64,000 nt of DNA from Nitrospirota bacterium (GTDB lineage: Bacteria; Nitrospirota; Nitrospiria; Nitrospirales; Nitrospiraceae): the NCBI GenBank assembly GCA_004296885.1, contig SCVN01000019.1:62001-126000 (forward strand), written 5' to 3'. The notes under the pieces were generated by a model that was given only the letters and a program-made list of their open reading frames with translations, was not told the origin of the DNA and searched no databases. Position numbers and translations under genes: made by a program. This document shows, piece after piece, positions 27,695 to 37,091 of this stretch (position 1 is the stretch's first letter; each line of letters begins with the position of its first letter).

Positions 27695-28290
27695 CGGACG
27701 ATGCCGAGCATCAGGCCCGGATGCAACGCCTGAAGGCCTCCGTAGACCGGCGCATCGAGGCGGCCCAGGAGGAAAAGGGATTGGTGATCGTCTACACAGG
27801 CGCGGGGAAGGGAAAAACTACCGCCGCCTTGGGCATGGCCCTGCGCTGTATCGGCCACGGGATGAAAGTGGCCATCGTGCAATTCATCAAGGGCGCGATC
27901 GATACGGCGGAGGAGCGGGCTCTTAAGAGCTTCGGTCCGCAGGTCGTCTTTCTGCGGATGGGCGAGGGATATACCTGGGAGACGCAGGATCGAGCGCGGG
28001 ACACGGACATGGCGCAGAAAGCCTGGGCCGCCGCGTCGGAGTTCCTTCGGGATCCGGCCTATGCGATGGTCATTCTGGACGAGTTCAACATCGCGCTCCA
28101 GCATGACTATGTCCAGCTTGCCGACGTGCTGCCGGTGCTCCAGGCCAGGCCGCCCATGCAACACGTGGTCATCACGGGCCGAGGCGCCAAGAAGGAGCTG
28201 ATCGAAGCAGCCGATCTTGTCACGGAGATGGGACAGGTGAAGCATCCGTTTCGGAAGGGCGTCAAAGCCCAAAAGGGAGTCGAGTTCTAA
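27691..28290 (+). CDS. cobO: cob(I)yrinic acid a,c-diamide adenosyltransferase (CobA/CobO/BtuR type)
   Basis: Transfers the 5'-deoxyadenosyl group from ATP to the cobalt of reduced corrinoids. It has 199 residues, with P-loop VYTGAGKGKTTAALGMALR, the RMGEGYTWETQD corrinoid-binding loop, MVILDEFNIAL and VVITGRGAKKELIEAADLVTEM. It starts at GTG overlapping the cobB stop. It acts directly after CobB, before CobQ. A second, unrelated adenosyltransferase lies at 29458. Confidence 0.95.
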   Translation: MTDDAEHQARMQRLKASVDRRIEAAQEEKGLVIVYTGAGKGKTTAALGMALRCIGHGMKVAIVQFIKGAIDTAEERALKSFGPQVVFLRMGEGYTWETQDRARDTDMAQKAWAAASEFLRDPAYAMVILDEFNIALQHDYVQLADVLPVLQARPPMQHVVITGRGAKKELIEAADLVTEMGQVKHPFRKGVKAQKGVEF

Positions 28291-28291
28291 A

Positions 28292-28480
28292 CAGGATGTT
28301 GAAAAAGCCCCCCAGCTTTGTTCTCGGTCGCTCGAACCCCTCAACGTGCACAAAGCGAGAGGCAAAGTAACTATCCGCTCGCAGGTGATCGAAGCGAGCG
28401 GTTCAAGCGAAGCTTGGTATGTACCTCCTCGGGGGCCTCGCTCCCTGCGGTCTCGCTGGATGGCCTTTTTGAACATCCTG
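28292..28480. mobile_element. MITE-like repeat, copy 2 (189 bp)
   Basis: Begins CAGGATGTTGAAAAAGCC and ends GGCCTTTTTGAACATCCTG. The core is nearly identical to 17774-17963. The arms differ from copy 1 but remain complementary to each other. It sits between cobO and the CWC gene, inside the cob operon, starting two bases after the cobO stop. Confidence 0.75.
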
Positions 28481-28489
28481 GAGAAGTAG

Positions 28490-29363
<874 letters not shown>

Positions 29364-29364
<1 letters not shown>

Positions 29365-29446
29365 TGATGAAGGCTGAATGATAAATGATGAACGGAAGAA
29401 GCAAGAAAGTTTCGATTCATCCTTCAGTATTCCGCACTCATCATTA
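29364..29446 (+). repeat. heptamer-word inverted array, ATGATGA type
   Basis: Left words ATGATGA, AGGCTGA, ATGATAA, ATGATGA; right arm TCCTTCA, GTATTCC, GCACTCA, TCATTA. It uses the same word as the purL-purF and 30044 copies. Confidence 0.85.
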
Positions 29447-29457
29447 GGGGAAGAGCG

Positions 29458-30057
29458 ATGCGCATTACCAAAGTTTACACACGCACCGGCGATGCGGGCA
29501 AAACTCGCCTGGCAGGCGGGCAGCAGATCTGGAAGGACAGTCTGCGGGTAGAGGCGTACGGCACGCTGGATGAGGTCAACGCGTCGATCGGCTTGGCGCG
29601 GGTCTTCAATGCCGAGGCTGCCGAGCCCAAGACCGGACCGGTCCTTGAGGAGTATCTTCGGTGGGTGCAGAACAAGCTCTTCGACACCGGCGGCATCTTG
29701 GCTACGGCCCCCGGCCAGACGTTTGCGAACATGCCGCAAGTGACCGCGCAGGATGTGACCAGGCTGGAGCGAATGATCGACGCCTGTCAGAAAGATCTGG
29801 CGCCGCTCAAGGAGTTTATCCTGCCGGGGGGCGGCAAGGTGTCCGGCCACTTGCATCAAGCCCGGACCATTTGCCGCAGGGCCGAACGGCTTTGCGTGAA
29901 GCTGGCCAAGGAAGAGCCGGTGGATGGCGTCATCGTGAAGTTCGTAAATCGCCTCAGCGACGCCCTCTTCGTGCTGGCCCGCTGGGCCGCCAAGAAACAG
30001 GGGGAACCGGAGTTTCTCTGGGAGCGGACCACGAAAACGCGGGATAATGAACGATGA
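29458..30057 (+). CDS. cob(I)alamin adenosyltransferase, PduO type
   Basis: A 199-residue PduO-family ATP:corrinoid adenosyltransferase. Diagnostic segments: VYTRTGDAGKTRLAGG, RVEAYGTLDEVNASIGLAR, FILPGGGKVSGHLHQARTIC and NRLSDALFVLARW. It is structurally unrelated to the CobO type upstream and usually works on salvaged cobalamin or cobinamide. GGGGAAGAG lies before the ATG. Its stop overlaps the next heptamer array. Confidence 0.93.
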   Translation: MRITKVYTRTGDAGKTRLAGGQQIWKDSLRVEAYGTLDEVNASIGLARVFNAEAAEPKTGPVLEEYLRWVQNKLFDTGGILATAPGQTFANMPQVTAQDVTRLERMIDACQKDLAPLKEFILPGGGKVSGHLHQARTICRRAERLCVKLAKEEPVDGVIVKFVNRLSDALFVLARWAAKKQGEPEFLWERTTKTRDNER

Positions 30058-30125
30058 ATGATGAACGGAGGAATCGGATGCGAGTTCTTCTCGTGCATCG
30101 TTTATCATTCATCCTTCATCATTGA
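30044..30125 (+). repeat. heptamer-word inverted array, ATGATGA type
   Basis: Left words ATAATGA, ACGATGA, ATGATGA; right words TCGTTTA, TCATTCA, TCCTTCA, TCATTGA. Overlaps the preceding stop and ends six bases before the cobQ ATG. Confidence 0.85.
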
Positions 30126-30131
30126 GAATTC

Positions 30132-31628
30132 ATGGCTGTACGCACCTTAATGGTTCAGGGTACGGCGTCGCACGTGGGCAAGTCCGTGCTCGTGACGGCC
30201 CTCTGCCGGCTGTTCGCGCGGCGCGGGGTCAAGGTCGCGCCCTTCAAGGCGCAGAACATGTCCAATAATTCCTTCGTCACGCCGGACGGAAGGGAAATCG
30301 GGCGCGCCCAGGCGGTGCAGGCGACGGCTTGCCGGTTGGCCCCTCGGACGGATTTCAATCCGGTGCTGATCAAGCCCTCCGGCGAACGGAGCGCCCAGTT
30401 GGTGGTGAACGGGCTGGTGGCCGGGCGGTTGGAGGCCTCCGATTTTGGCCTGGTTAAGCGAGCGCACTGGTCTGCCGTTTGCGAGGCCTTTGCCCGGTTG
30501 GCCGGGGAGTTCGACGTGGTCATTCTCGAAGGAGCCGGCAGCCCGGCCGAAATCAATCTGCGCGACCGGGACATCGTGAATATGGCCATGGCACGGGAAG
30601 CGCAGGCGCCGGTTATCCTGGCGGGTGACATTGATCGGGGCGGGGTCTTTGCGGCACTGGTGGGGACCTTGGCTTTGCTTGAGCCGGAGGAGCGTGCCCA
30701 CGTCAAAGGATTTCTGGTCAACAAGTTTCGCGGCGATGCGGATCTGCTGACGCCGGGCGTCAAGATGGTGGAAGCCCGGTGCGGGATCCCTTGCCTGGGC
30801 GTGGTGCCCCATTGGCACGATCTCCAGGTGCCGCAGGAAGACTCGCTGGGATGGGAAGACCGGCATGACGCCACGTCCCGGCTGACGGATACCCTGACGG
30901 TCGGCGTCGTGGACGTGCCGGCCATTTCGAATTTCACCGACTTCGACGCGCTGGCTTGTGAACCGGATGTCCGTCTGGTCCGGGTCGCCGGGCCGATCAC
31001 CCAGCCGCTCGATGCGTTGCTCTTCCCCGGCACCAAGAACACGGCCGAAGCGCTGCGTTTCGTGAAGGCACGGACGCTCGACCAGGTTGCCCGGCAGGTG
31101 CTGGCTGCCGGGGGAAAGATCGTGGGGCTCTGCGGAGGGTTTCAACTGTTGGGCAAGCGGATTCTCGATCCGGACCGGGTCGAATCGTCGGAGGGCGAGC
31201 TTGAAGGCTTGGGGCTGCTGAATGTGACGACCAGCTTTGCTCGAGACAAGGTTACGGTGGGGGTGAGCGGACGTCACCCGGCGAGCGGCTCTCCGGTGGA
31301 AGGGTACGAAGTGCACATGGGCCGAACCAGTTTGGGCGCAGGAGCCGTTCCTTGGTTGGAGGTCCGGGCCCCCGGTGAGGCAGCCATGCGGCCTGAAGGG
31401 GCCAGCTCGGAGGACGGTCTTGTGCTCGGCACCTACGTTCACGGACTCTTCGATGCGGTGGCCTTTCGACGGGTCTTTCTCAATTGGCTCCGTGAGGCGC
31501 GAGGCTGGGCTCCCCTGCCGGTGCAGCCGGGGACTTCCCTGGATGAACAGATCGACCGGCTGGCCGATTTTATGGCCAAGCATCTGGACCTGGCGGCCAT
31601 TGATGCGATTCTTGAGCGGGGGCTCTAA
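30132..31628 (+). CDS. cobQ: cobyric acid synthase
   Basis: Amidates side chains b, d, e and g of adenosylcobyrinic acid a,c-diamide to give adenosylcobyric acid (CobQ/CbiP). It has 498 residues. The N-terminal domain has MVQGTASHVGKSVLVTALCR and APFKAQNMSNNSFVTPDG. The C-terminal glutaminase has Cys334 in GLCGGFQLLGKRI and the TYVHGLFD His region. ATG start just after a heptamer hairpin. Confidence 0.95.
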   Translation: MAVRTLMVQGTASHVGKSVLVTALCRLFARRGVKVAPFKAQNMSNNSFVTPDGREIGRAQAVQATACRLAPRTDFNPVLIKPSGERSAQLVVNGLVAGRLEASDFGLVKRAHWSAVCEAFARLAGEFDVVILEGAGSPAEINLRDRDIVNMAMAREAQAPVILAGDIDRGGVFAALVGTLALLEPEERAHVKGFLVNKFRGDADLLTPGVKMVEARCGIPCLGVVPHWHDLQVPQEDSLGWEDRHDATSRLTDTLTVGVVDVPAISNFTDFDALACEPDVRLVRVAGPITQPLDALLFPGTKNTAEALRFVKARTLDQVARQVLAAGGKIVGLCGGFQLLGKRILDPDRVESSEGELEGLGLLNVTTSFARDKVTVGVSGRHPASGSPVEGYEVHMGRTSLGAGAVPWLEVRAPGEAAMRPEGASSEDGLVLGTYVHGLFDAVAFRRVFLNWLREARGWAPLPVQPGTSLDEQIDRLADFMAKHLDLAAIDAILERGL

Positions 31629-31630
31629 CA

Positions 31631-31702
31631 GTGAAATCGGTCAGGCGTCAGGGGGGAGGCGTGAAGGCTAAAAGGAAGAGCCCAAGCCGCTCACGTTTCA
31701 TG
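31631..31702 (+). repeat. heptamer-word array at the start of cobU
   Basis: Words GGTCAGG, CGTCAGG, GGGGAGG, CGTGAAG form the left arm; CGCTCAC and GTTTCAT form a short right arm. The reading frame stays open through it, so it may be read as an N-terminal extension of CobU. Confidence 0.65.
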
Positions 31703-32227
31703 TCTTCCCGGCGCGGGCGGCTGATTTTCATACTGGGCGGAGCCGCGTCGGGAAAGAGCGAGACAGCCCTTGCGATGGCGGGTAACGCCGGTCCCAGGGC
31801 CTTCGTAGCGACCGGGCAACCCTTGGATGGCGAGATGGCCGAGCGTATCCGCCGGCACCAGGCCTCGCGGCAGGCAGACTGGCGGACCGAAGAAGTGCCG
31901 GTGGATCTGGCCGGCTGGTTCGACAAGCAGGGCCGGACTTATCGGATCATCCTCGTGGATTGTCTGACCCTCTGGCTGAGCAATCTGCAAGGCCGCGGCG
32001 TTCCCGAATCGCAGGTGCCGGCGCTGGTTTCCGAGCTGCTGCGCGCGATCAGGGCCGTTAAGGCACGGGTCGTGGTTGTCAGCAACGAACTGGGCCTGGG
32101 GCTGGTGCCGACGGATGTCTCCGCCAGGCGGTTCCGGGACCTGGCGGGGCGGGTCAACCAACAGTTTGCTGCGGAGGCGGATGAGGCCTATTTTGTGGTC
32201 AGTGGTCTGCCGGTACGAATCAAGTAA
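31700..32227 (+). CDS. cobU: adenosylcobinamide kinase / adenosylcobinamide-phosphate guanylyltransferase
   Basis: Phosphorylates adenosylcobinamide and activates it as the GDP derivative for CobS. P-loop FILGGAASGKSETAL, the guanylylated-histidine region RIRRHQASRQADWRTEE, VDCLTLWLSN and VVVVSNELGLGLVP are visible. ATG 31700 gives 175 residues and the usual short N-terminus, but lacks a Shine-Dalgarno. GTG 31631 or 31661 would add a basic extension encoded by the heptamer array. Confidence 0.92.
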   Translation: MSSRRGRLIFILGGAASGKSETALAMAGNAGPRAFVATGQPLDGEMAERIRRHQASRQADWRTEEVPVDLAGWFDKQGRTYRIILVDCLTLWLSNLQGRGVPESQVPALVSELLRAIRAVKARVVVVSNELGLGLVPTDVSARRFRDLAGRVNQQFAAEADEAYFVVSGLPVRIK

Positions 32228-32257
32228 CGTGATCAGACAGCAAGGAGTTGCGAGAGG

Positions 32258-33310
32258 ATGCTGAAGGAAGCCATCGATGCGGTCCGGCCAGTTGATCGGG
32301 AGGCCCAGGCTCGTGCGCAGGCTCGTCTGGATCGGCTGACCAAGCCGGTCGGGAGCCTGGGGCGGCTGGAAGAGCTGGCTGCTCGGTATGTCTCGATTAC
32401 GGGCAAGATTCCCCCTCCCATGCCGCGAGCCGCGATCTACACCTTTGCCGCCGATCACGGAATAGCTGGCGAGGGGGTCAGCGCTTACCCCAGCGCCGTG
32501 ACTCCACAAATGGTGTTGAACTTTCTTCGGGGCGGCGCGGCGGTCAATGTCCTGGCCCGTCACGCGGGGGCCGAGGTCCGGGTCGTGGATATCGGTGTGG
32601 CCTATGACTTCGGGCCAATGCCGGGATTGATCGGCCGGAAAATTGCCGCCGGGACCAAGAATTTCTCCGTGGAGCCGGCCATGAGCCGTACCGAGGCCGA
32701 GTGTGCCTTGCTGGTCGGCGTGGAACTGGCTGCGCAAGCGGCGCAAGAAGGCATCGGTCTCATCGGCACGGGCGACATGGGGATCGGCAACACGACCCCC
32801 AGTGCGGCGATCACCGCCGTTGTGACAGGGACGCCGGTCGCCGTGGTGACCGGTCGGGGCACGGGCATTGATGACGAAGGGTACAGGCGTAAAGTTGCGG
32901 TCATTGAACGGGCTTTGGCGCTGCACCGGCCCGATCTTCACGATCCGTTGGATCTGCTGGCCAAGGTAGGCGGGTTTGAGATCGCCGGGCTCGCCGGACT
33001 GATCATCGGGGCTGCCGGCCACCGGATTCCGGTCGTTCTGGACGGCTTCATTTCCGGCGCCGCGGCGCTGGTGGCGGCGGCCTTGCAACCGCTCTGCCGG
33101 GAATTCATGATGGCCTCCCATCTCTCCGTGGAGCAAGGGCACCAGGCTGTGCTCCGCCACCTGAACCTCAAGCCCTTGTTGGCCCTGGATCTCCGTCTTG
33201 GCGAGGGGACCGGCGCCTGTTTGGGCATCGGTCTCGTACAGGGTAGCCTCAAGATTCTGACCGAGATGGCCACTTTCGGCGAAGCCGGCGTCTCAGAACG
33301 TGAAAGGTAA
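32258..33310 (+). CDS. cobT: nicotinate-nucleotide--dimethylbenzimidazole phosphoribosyltransferase
   Basis: Makes alpha-ribazole phosphate from nicotinate mononucleotide and the BluB product. It has 350 residues. Motifs: LDRLTKPVGSLGRLEELA, TFAADHGIAGEGVSAYP, GTGDMGIGNTTPSAAI and the catalytic Glu in LRLGEGTGACLG. The ATG is preceded by GAGAGG. It follows cobU by 30 bases. Confidence 0.95.
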   Translation: MLKEAIDAVRPVDREAQARAQARLDRLTKPVGSLGRLEELAARYVSITGKIPPPMPRAAIYTFAADHGIAGEGVSAYPSAVTPQMVLNFLRGGAAVNVLARHAGAEVRVVDIGVAYDFGPMPGLIGRKIAAGTKNFSVEPAMSRTEAECALLVGVELAAQAAQEGIGLIGTGDMGIGNTTPSAAITAVVTGTPVAVVTGRGTGIDDEGYRRKVAVIERALALHRPDLHDPLDLLAKVGGFEIAGLAGLIIGAAGHRIPVVLDGFISGAAALVAAALQPLCREFMMASHLSVEQGHQAVLRHLNLKPLLALDLRLGEGTGACLGIGLVQGSLKILTEMATFGEAGVSERER

Positions 33311-33327
33311 ACAGTAAGACGTGAATG
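33299..33327 (+). repeat. single-arm heptamer-word array, cobT-cobS
   Basis: Words CGTGAAA, GGTAAAC, AGTAAGA, CGTGAAT in exact period seven, covering the end of cobT. No complementary right arm is seen. Confidence 0.65.
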
Positions 33328-33362
33328 GGAAGACCGGTGCATCGGGCCCCTCATCATGTACC

Positions 33363-34124
33363 ATGCACTGTGTGCGGCCGTTCGTGATCGCCTGGCAGTT
33401 TCTGACCGCAATCCCGGTGGCCCGTTCCTGCGACGATCCAACGCCGGAGGAGCTGGCTTCGTCGATGGGCTGGTATCCGCTCGTCGGCTTGATCCTGGGA
33501 GTGATCCTTGCGGCAAGCGATTTCCTGCTCGCCCAGGTCTTCTCGGACCATGTCGTGAACGGGTTGCTCATCGTTTTGCTGGTCGTCTTGACCAGGGGCC
33601 TGCATCAGGACGGCTTGGCCGATACCCTCGATGGGTTGGCGGGCGGGCGGAGTCCGGTCGAACGGCTGGCGATCATGCGCGATGGTCGGATCGGCGCGAT
33701 CGGCGCCACGGGCCTTGCGCTGGTTTTGGGGCTCAAGTATGCGGGCTTGACGGACCTGCCGGACGAGGGGCGGCTGTCCCTCCTGCTCTGTCTGCCCGCG
33801 GCCGGACGATGGGCCATGGTGGTGAGCGCGATCTCGGCTCCCTATGCACGATCCGAAGGAGGCCTGGCCCAACCGTTCATTGCGCACCTGTCGATGCGGC
33901 ATGTGGCCTGGGCCACCGGCTTGCTGGGACTCGCGCTTCTCTGGGCCGTCGGTCCGGTCAGCGCCTTGACCTGTCTGGCTGTTCTGGGGATCGCGGTCTA
34001 TGCCATGACCCTCTTCGCCCGTCGGCTCTTCGGCGGCATCACCGGCGATACCTTGGGCGCGGTCAATGAAATCGTGGAAGTCCTGTTTCTAATGGCGGCT
34101 CCGTTATTCTTCGGTCAGCGATGA
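33363..34124 (+). CDS. cobS: adenosylcobinamide-GDP ribazoletransferase
   Basis: Integral membrane enzyme joining adenosylcobinamide-GDP with alpha-ribazole (phosphate) to give cobalamin (phosphate). The CDP-alcohol-transferase-like acidic motif is LHQDGLADTLDGLAGG, and a second conserved stretch is RDGRIGAIGATGLALVLGLKY. About six helices. ATG 33363 gives 253 residues and the usual short lead before FLTAIPV. GTG 33321, in the heptamer words, would add 14 residues. The end overlaps cbiB in ATGA. Confidence 0.93.
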   Translation: MHCVRPFVIAWQFLTAIPVARSCDDPTPEELASSMGWYPLVGLILGVILAASDFLLAQVFSDHVVNGLLIVLLVVLTRGLHQDGLADTLDGLAGGRSPVERLAIMRDGRIGAIGATGLALVLGLKYAGLTDLPDEGRLSLLLCLPAAGRWAMVVSAISAPYARSEGGLAQPFIAHLSMRHVAWATGLLGLALLWAVGPVSALTCLAVLGIAVYAMTLFARRLFGGITGDTLGAVNEIVEVLFLMAAPLFFGQR

Positions 34125-35074
34125 CCGGGTCGTCGCTTCTGCTGGCCTGTCTGCTCGATGCCTGGTTGGGCGATCCCCGTTGGTTTCCCCATCCGGTGCG
34201 GCTCATGGGCCGGTGCATCGCCCGGTATGAAGCGACGATCCGGCGAGTCGCGCAGCGTCCGGTGGGGCTTCGATTGGCCGGTCTTGCGCTCGCGATTGGT
34301 TTGCCGATCGGCGTCTGGGCCGCCGGGTGGGGCCTGATCCGGCTGGCCGGGTTGGTGCATCCGCTGGCGGCGACCGGTGTGGAAATCCTGCTGGCCTATA
34401 CCACGCTGGCCGTCAGAGACCTGGCCGATCATGCGGCCCTCGTCTTACGCGCACTACGGGGCAGTACGTTAGAGGAGGCACGAGCCGCAGTCTCTCACAT
34501 CGTGGGGCGTGATACCGACTCCTTGTCTGAACCCGACGTGGTGCGGGCGACGGTGGAGACCATCGCCGAAAGCACGGCGGATGGCGGGATCGCTCCGCTT
34601 TTTTATCTGGCGCTGGGCGGGGCGCCCCTGGCGCTGGCCTTCAAGGCCGTCAGCACCCTGGACTCCATGGTGGGGCATCGCGATGCACGCTATCGAGACT
34701 TCGGGTGGGCTTCCGCCCGCCTGGACGATGCGGCCAATTGGATTCCGGCGCGCCTGGCTGCCTGTTTGCTGGTTCTGGCTGGGGGACTCACCAGGTTCCG
34801 TGCCGACCTGGTCGTGCGTGCCTGGTCCATTGTCATGCGCGACGCGGGCAAGCATGAGAGTCCCAACAGCGGCTGGCCCGAGGCGGCCATGGCGGGAGCG
34901 TTGCAAGTCCAGCTCGGCGGTCGGAACGTCTACGAGGGGATCGTCATCGAGCTGCCACGCATCGGAGACTCGGGCCAGGCCTTGCAGACGGATCATATCC
35001 GACAAGCGTTGGTCCTGATGGCGACGGCTTCGGTCTTGGCGACCGGGTTGGCGGCCGCCTGGCGGTTCGCATGA
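34121..35074 (+). CDS. cbiB: adenosylcobinamide-phosphate synthase
   Basis: Membrane protein that attaches (R)-1-amino-2-propanol phosphate to adenosylcobyric acid (named CobD in the aerobic-pathway nomenclature). It has 317 residues; motifs LLDAWLGDPRWFPHPVRLMG, VGRDTDSLSEPDVVRATVET and MVGHRDARYRDFGWASARLDD are typical. ATGA overlaps at both ends indicate tight coupling with cobS and cobD. Confidence 0.94.
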   Translation: MTGSSLLLACLLDAWLGDPRWFPHPVRLMGRCIARYEATIRRVAQRPVGLRLAGLALAIGLPIGVWAAGWGLIRLAGLVHPLAATGVEILLAYTTLAVRDLADHAALVLRALRGSTLEEARAAVSHIVGRDTDSLSEPDVVRATVETIAESTADGGIAPLFYLALGGAPLALAFKAVSTLDSMVGHRDARYRDFGWASARLDDAANWIPARLAACLLVLAGGLTRFRADLVVRAWSIVMRDAGKHESPNSGWPEAAMAGALQVQLGGRNVYEGIVIELPRIGDSGQALQTDHIRQALVLMATASVLATGLAAAWRFA

Positions 35075-36165
35075 AGACGGTTCCTGCCCATGGCGGCAAT
35101 GTGTACGAAGCCGCTCGCGCGAGCGGGCGCCCGATCGGCCGGTTGACGGACTTCAGCGCCAGCATCAATCCGCTCGGTCCCTCACCGGCTGCCGTCCGGG
35201 CCTTGCGGCATTCGCTGCCCCAGCTCGTCCATTATCCGGACCCAGACTGCCTGACGCTCAGGCGAGCCCTGGCGAAACGTTGGCGTCTGGCGTCCGACCA
35301 GATCCTGGTCGGGAACGGTTCGACCGAATTGATCCATTTGCTCCCGCGCGCCCTTGGGATTCGCCATGCGCTGCTGATCGGCCCGACCTTTTCAGAATAT
35401 GCGCGCGCCGTGGCATTGGCCGGAGGGCGGATCAGCTATCTGCATGCCAGGCGGAGCGAGGGCTATCGTCCGCCGCTTGAGCGGGTGCTGCACGCGATGC
35501 AGCACAGCCGAAAGCCGGTGGATGCGATCTTCCTCTGCAACCCCAACAGCCCGACCGGTCGGGCCGTCGGGGCGGCATCGGTGCGGGCCCTGGTGCGGGC
35601 GGCGGCTCGGCGCCGCATTCGGGTTATCCTGGATGAGACGTTTGTTGAGTATTGCGCGGAGCGGTCGGTGCTCCGTGACGTCCCGCGCTCGGCCAATCTG
35701 CTGGTCCTGCGAAGCTTTACTAAATTCTACGCCATGCCGGCCCTTCGTCTCGGCTACCTGGTTGGAGCCGTGCCGCTCATTCAACGGGTCCGTGCGCTCC
35801 AGCCCCCCTGGTCGGTGAATACGCCGGCCCAGGTGTTCGCCCTGGCCGCTCTTGGAGACCAAGGCCACGCCAACCGCAGCCTGGCCTCCGTGCAACAGGA
35901 GCGAGCCCGCTTCGTTATGAACCTGAAGGCCCTGCCAGGGGTGACGGTCTATCCTTCGGAGGCCAACTTCCTGCTGCTGGAATTGCCGATGGCACTGTCC
36001 GCTCGCGTCTGTGCCGAAGCCTTGGCCCGCCGAGGCCTGCTGATCAGGGACTGCTCCTCGGTGCCCGGTTTGAATCGACGAACGGTTCGAGTGGCGGTAC
36101 GCCGCCGGATGGAGAATTGCCGTCTGGTGACCGCCCTGTGCAAGTGGATCGGAGCGCAAGCGTGA
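35071..36165 (+). CDS. cobD: L-threonine-O-3-phosphate decarboxylase
   Basis: PLP-dependent aminotransferase-fold enzyme (Salmonella CobD; CobC in Pseudomonas nomenclature) producing aminopropanol phosphate for CbiB. It has 364 residues. N-terminal DFSASINPLGPS and YPDPDCLTLRRALA, substrate loop CNPNSPTGRAVG, and the PLP lysine in SFTKFYAMPALRLGYLVG are present. HisC is the close paralogue, but the cob-operon position and HGGNVYEAAR start favour CobD. The stop overlaps the cbiZ GTG. Confidence 0.92.
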   Translation: MKTVPAHGGNVYEAARASGRPIGRLTDFSASINPLGPSPAAVRALRHSLPQLVHYPDPDCLTLRRALAKRWRLASDQILVGNGSTELIHLLPRALGIRHALLIGPTFSEYARAVALAGGRISYLHARRSEGYRPPLERVLHAMQHSRKPVDAIFLCNPNSPTGRAVGAASVRALVRAAARRRIRVILDETFVEYCAERSVLRDVPRSANLLVLRSFTKFYAMPALRLGYLVGAVPLIQRVRALQPPWSVNTPAQVFALAALGDQGHANRSLASVQQERARFVMNLKALPGVTVYPSEANFLLLELPMALSARVCAEALARRGLLIRDCSSVPGLNRRTVRVAVRRRMENCRLVTALCKWIGAQA

Positions 36166-36956
36166 CCCGCCGCTCTTCCATCGAAACCCGCTTCCTGGTG
36201 GAGAGCGAGACTCTGCTGATCGACCTGGAGAAGCGGTTGAAGATCCTGTCCTCCGCTTCCTGTCACGGCGGGCTGGTCCGGGCCCGGTACATCATGAACC
36301 ATCAGGTTCCGGCCAATCCGGTCGCGGCGCCATCTGCTCCATCCGGACGCAAGTGGACGGATCCCGCGAAGTACTTGAAGCAAGTGGCCGGCGGGCTGGG
36401 AGTGGTCGGCGAAGCGGTGGCGCTCATGACCGCGGTCCCGATGAAACAACTCGTGACGTTGCGTGAAGAAGCGGACGGTGTGTGGGTCGAAGGGTTTGTC
36501 ACCGTCGGCGTGACCAATGCCGTGCGGGCCGGGGATCCGGTGAAACCGGCGGCGGCGGATCGACACGCCAAGCCTGGCACGATCAACATTATCCTGGTCA
36601 CCAATGCGCGCCTGGCCGATTCGGCCATGGTCGGGGCGGTGCAAGTGTTGACGGAAAGCAAGGCGGCGGTGCTCCTTGCCGCGGGCGTTCCCAGCTGGAG
36701 CGGCCGTCGGGGAGCCACCGGGACCGGCACCGACGCGGTGGTCATTGCCTGCGGAGCCGGCCGGAGTGGCCCGCAGCTCCGTTACAGCGGGACCCACACC
36801 AAGATCGGAGAGCTGATCGGGCGGCTGGTCATGCGGGGGGTGAACGAGGGGCTGAAGCGGTCGGAGCGGTGGTTGAAACGGAGGCTTGCCCAGGGCGATC
36901 GGCAGGCCGCCATGAAAAGAGCTTTCCCGCTTGCAGCGCAAGATAAATCCTTGTAG
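36162..36956 (+). CDS. cbiZ: adenosylcobinamide amidohydrolase
   Basis: Removes the aminopropanol arm from adenosylcobinamide (or from cobamides with unsuitable lower ligands), giving adenosylcobyric acid that re-enters synthesis at CbiB. It has 264 residues. Family-typical segments are VTVGVTNAVRAGDP, GTINIILVTNARL and GATGTGTDAVVIACG followed by YSGTHTKIGELIGR. The GTG start overlaps the cobD stop (GTGA). Last gene of the operon. Confidence 0.88.
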   Translation: MTRRSSIETRFLVESETLLIDLEKRLKILSSASCHGGLVRARYIMNHQVPANPVAAPSAPSGRKWTDPAKYLKQVAGGLGVVGEAVALMTAVPMKQLVTLREEADGVWVEGFVTVGVTNAVRAGDPVKPAAADRHAKPGTINIILVTNARLADSAMVGAVQVLTESKAAVLLAAGVPSWSGRRGATGTGTDAVVIACGAGRSGPQLRYSGTHTKIGELIGRLVMRGVNEGLKRSERWLKRRLAQGDRQAAMKRAFPLAAQDKSL

Positions 36957-37091
36957 CATAAGGCCTTATTTTTGGTATCGCTTGAACGGCGGTACGGTTT
37001 TGTAGAGATGATCGCGTGCTTCGACGAAACGGCTGAAGCACTGATATCTTGCGTGGTCCGGATCCTGGGCCGCACAACCGAGGAGGACATT

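Noticed and set aside
36117-36161. Longer N-terminus for CbiZ starting at TTG 36117
   Set aside because: Lies inside cobD and lacks a ribosome site; the GTG at 36162 overlaps the cobD stop in the same GTGA style as cobB-cobO.
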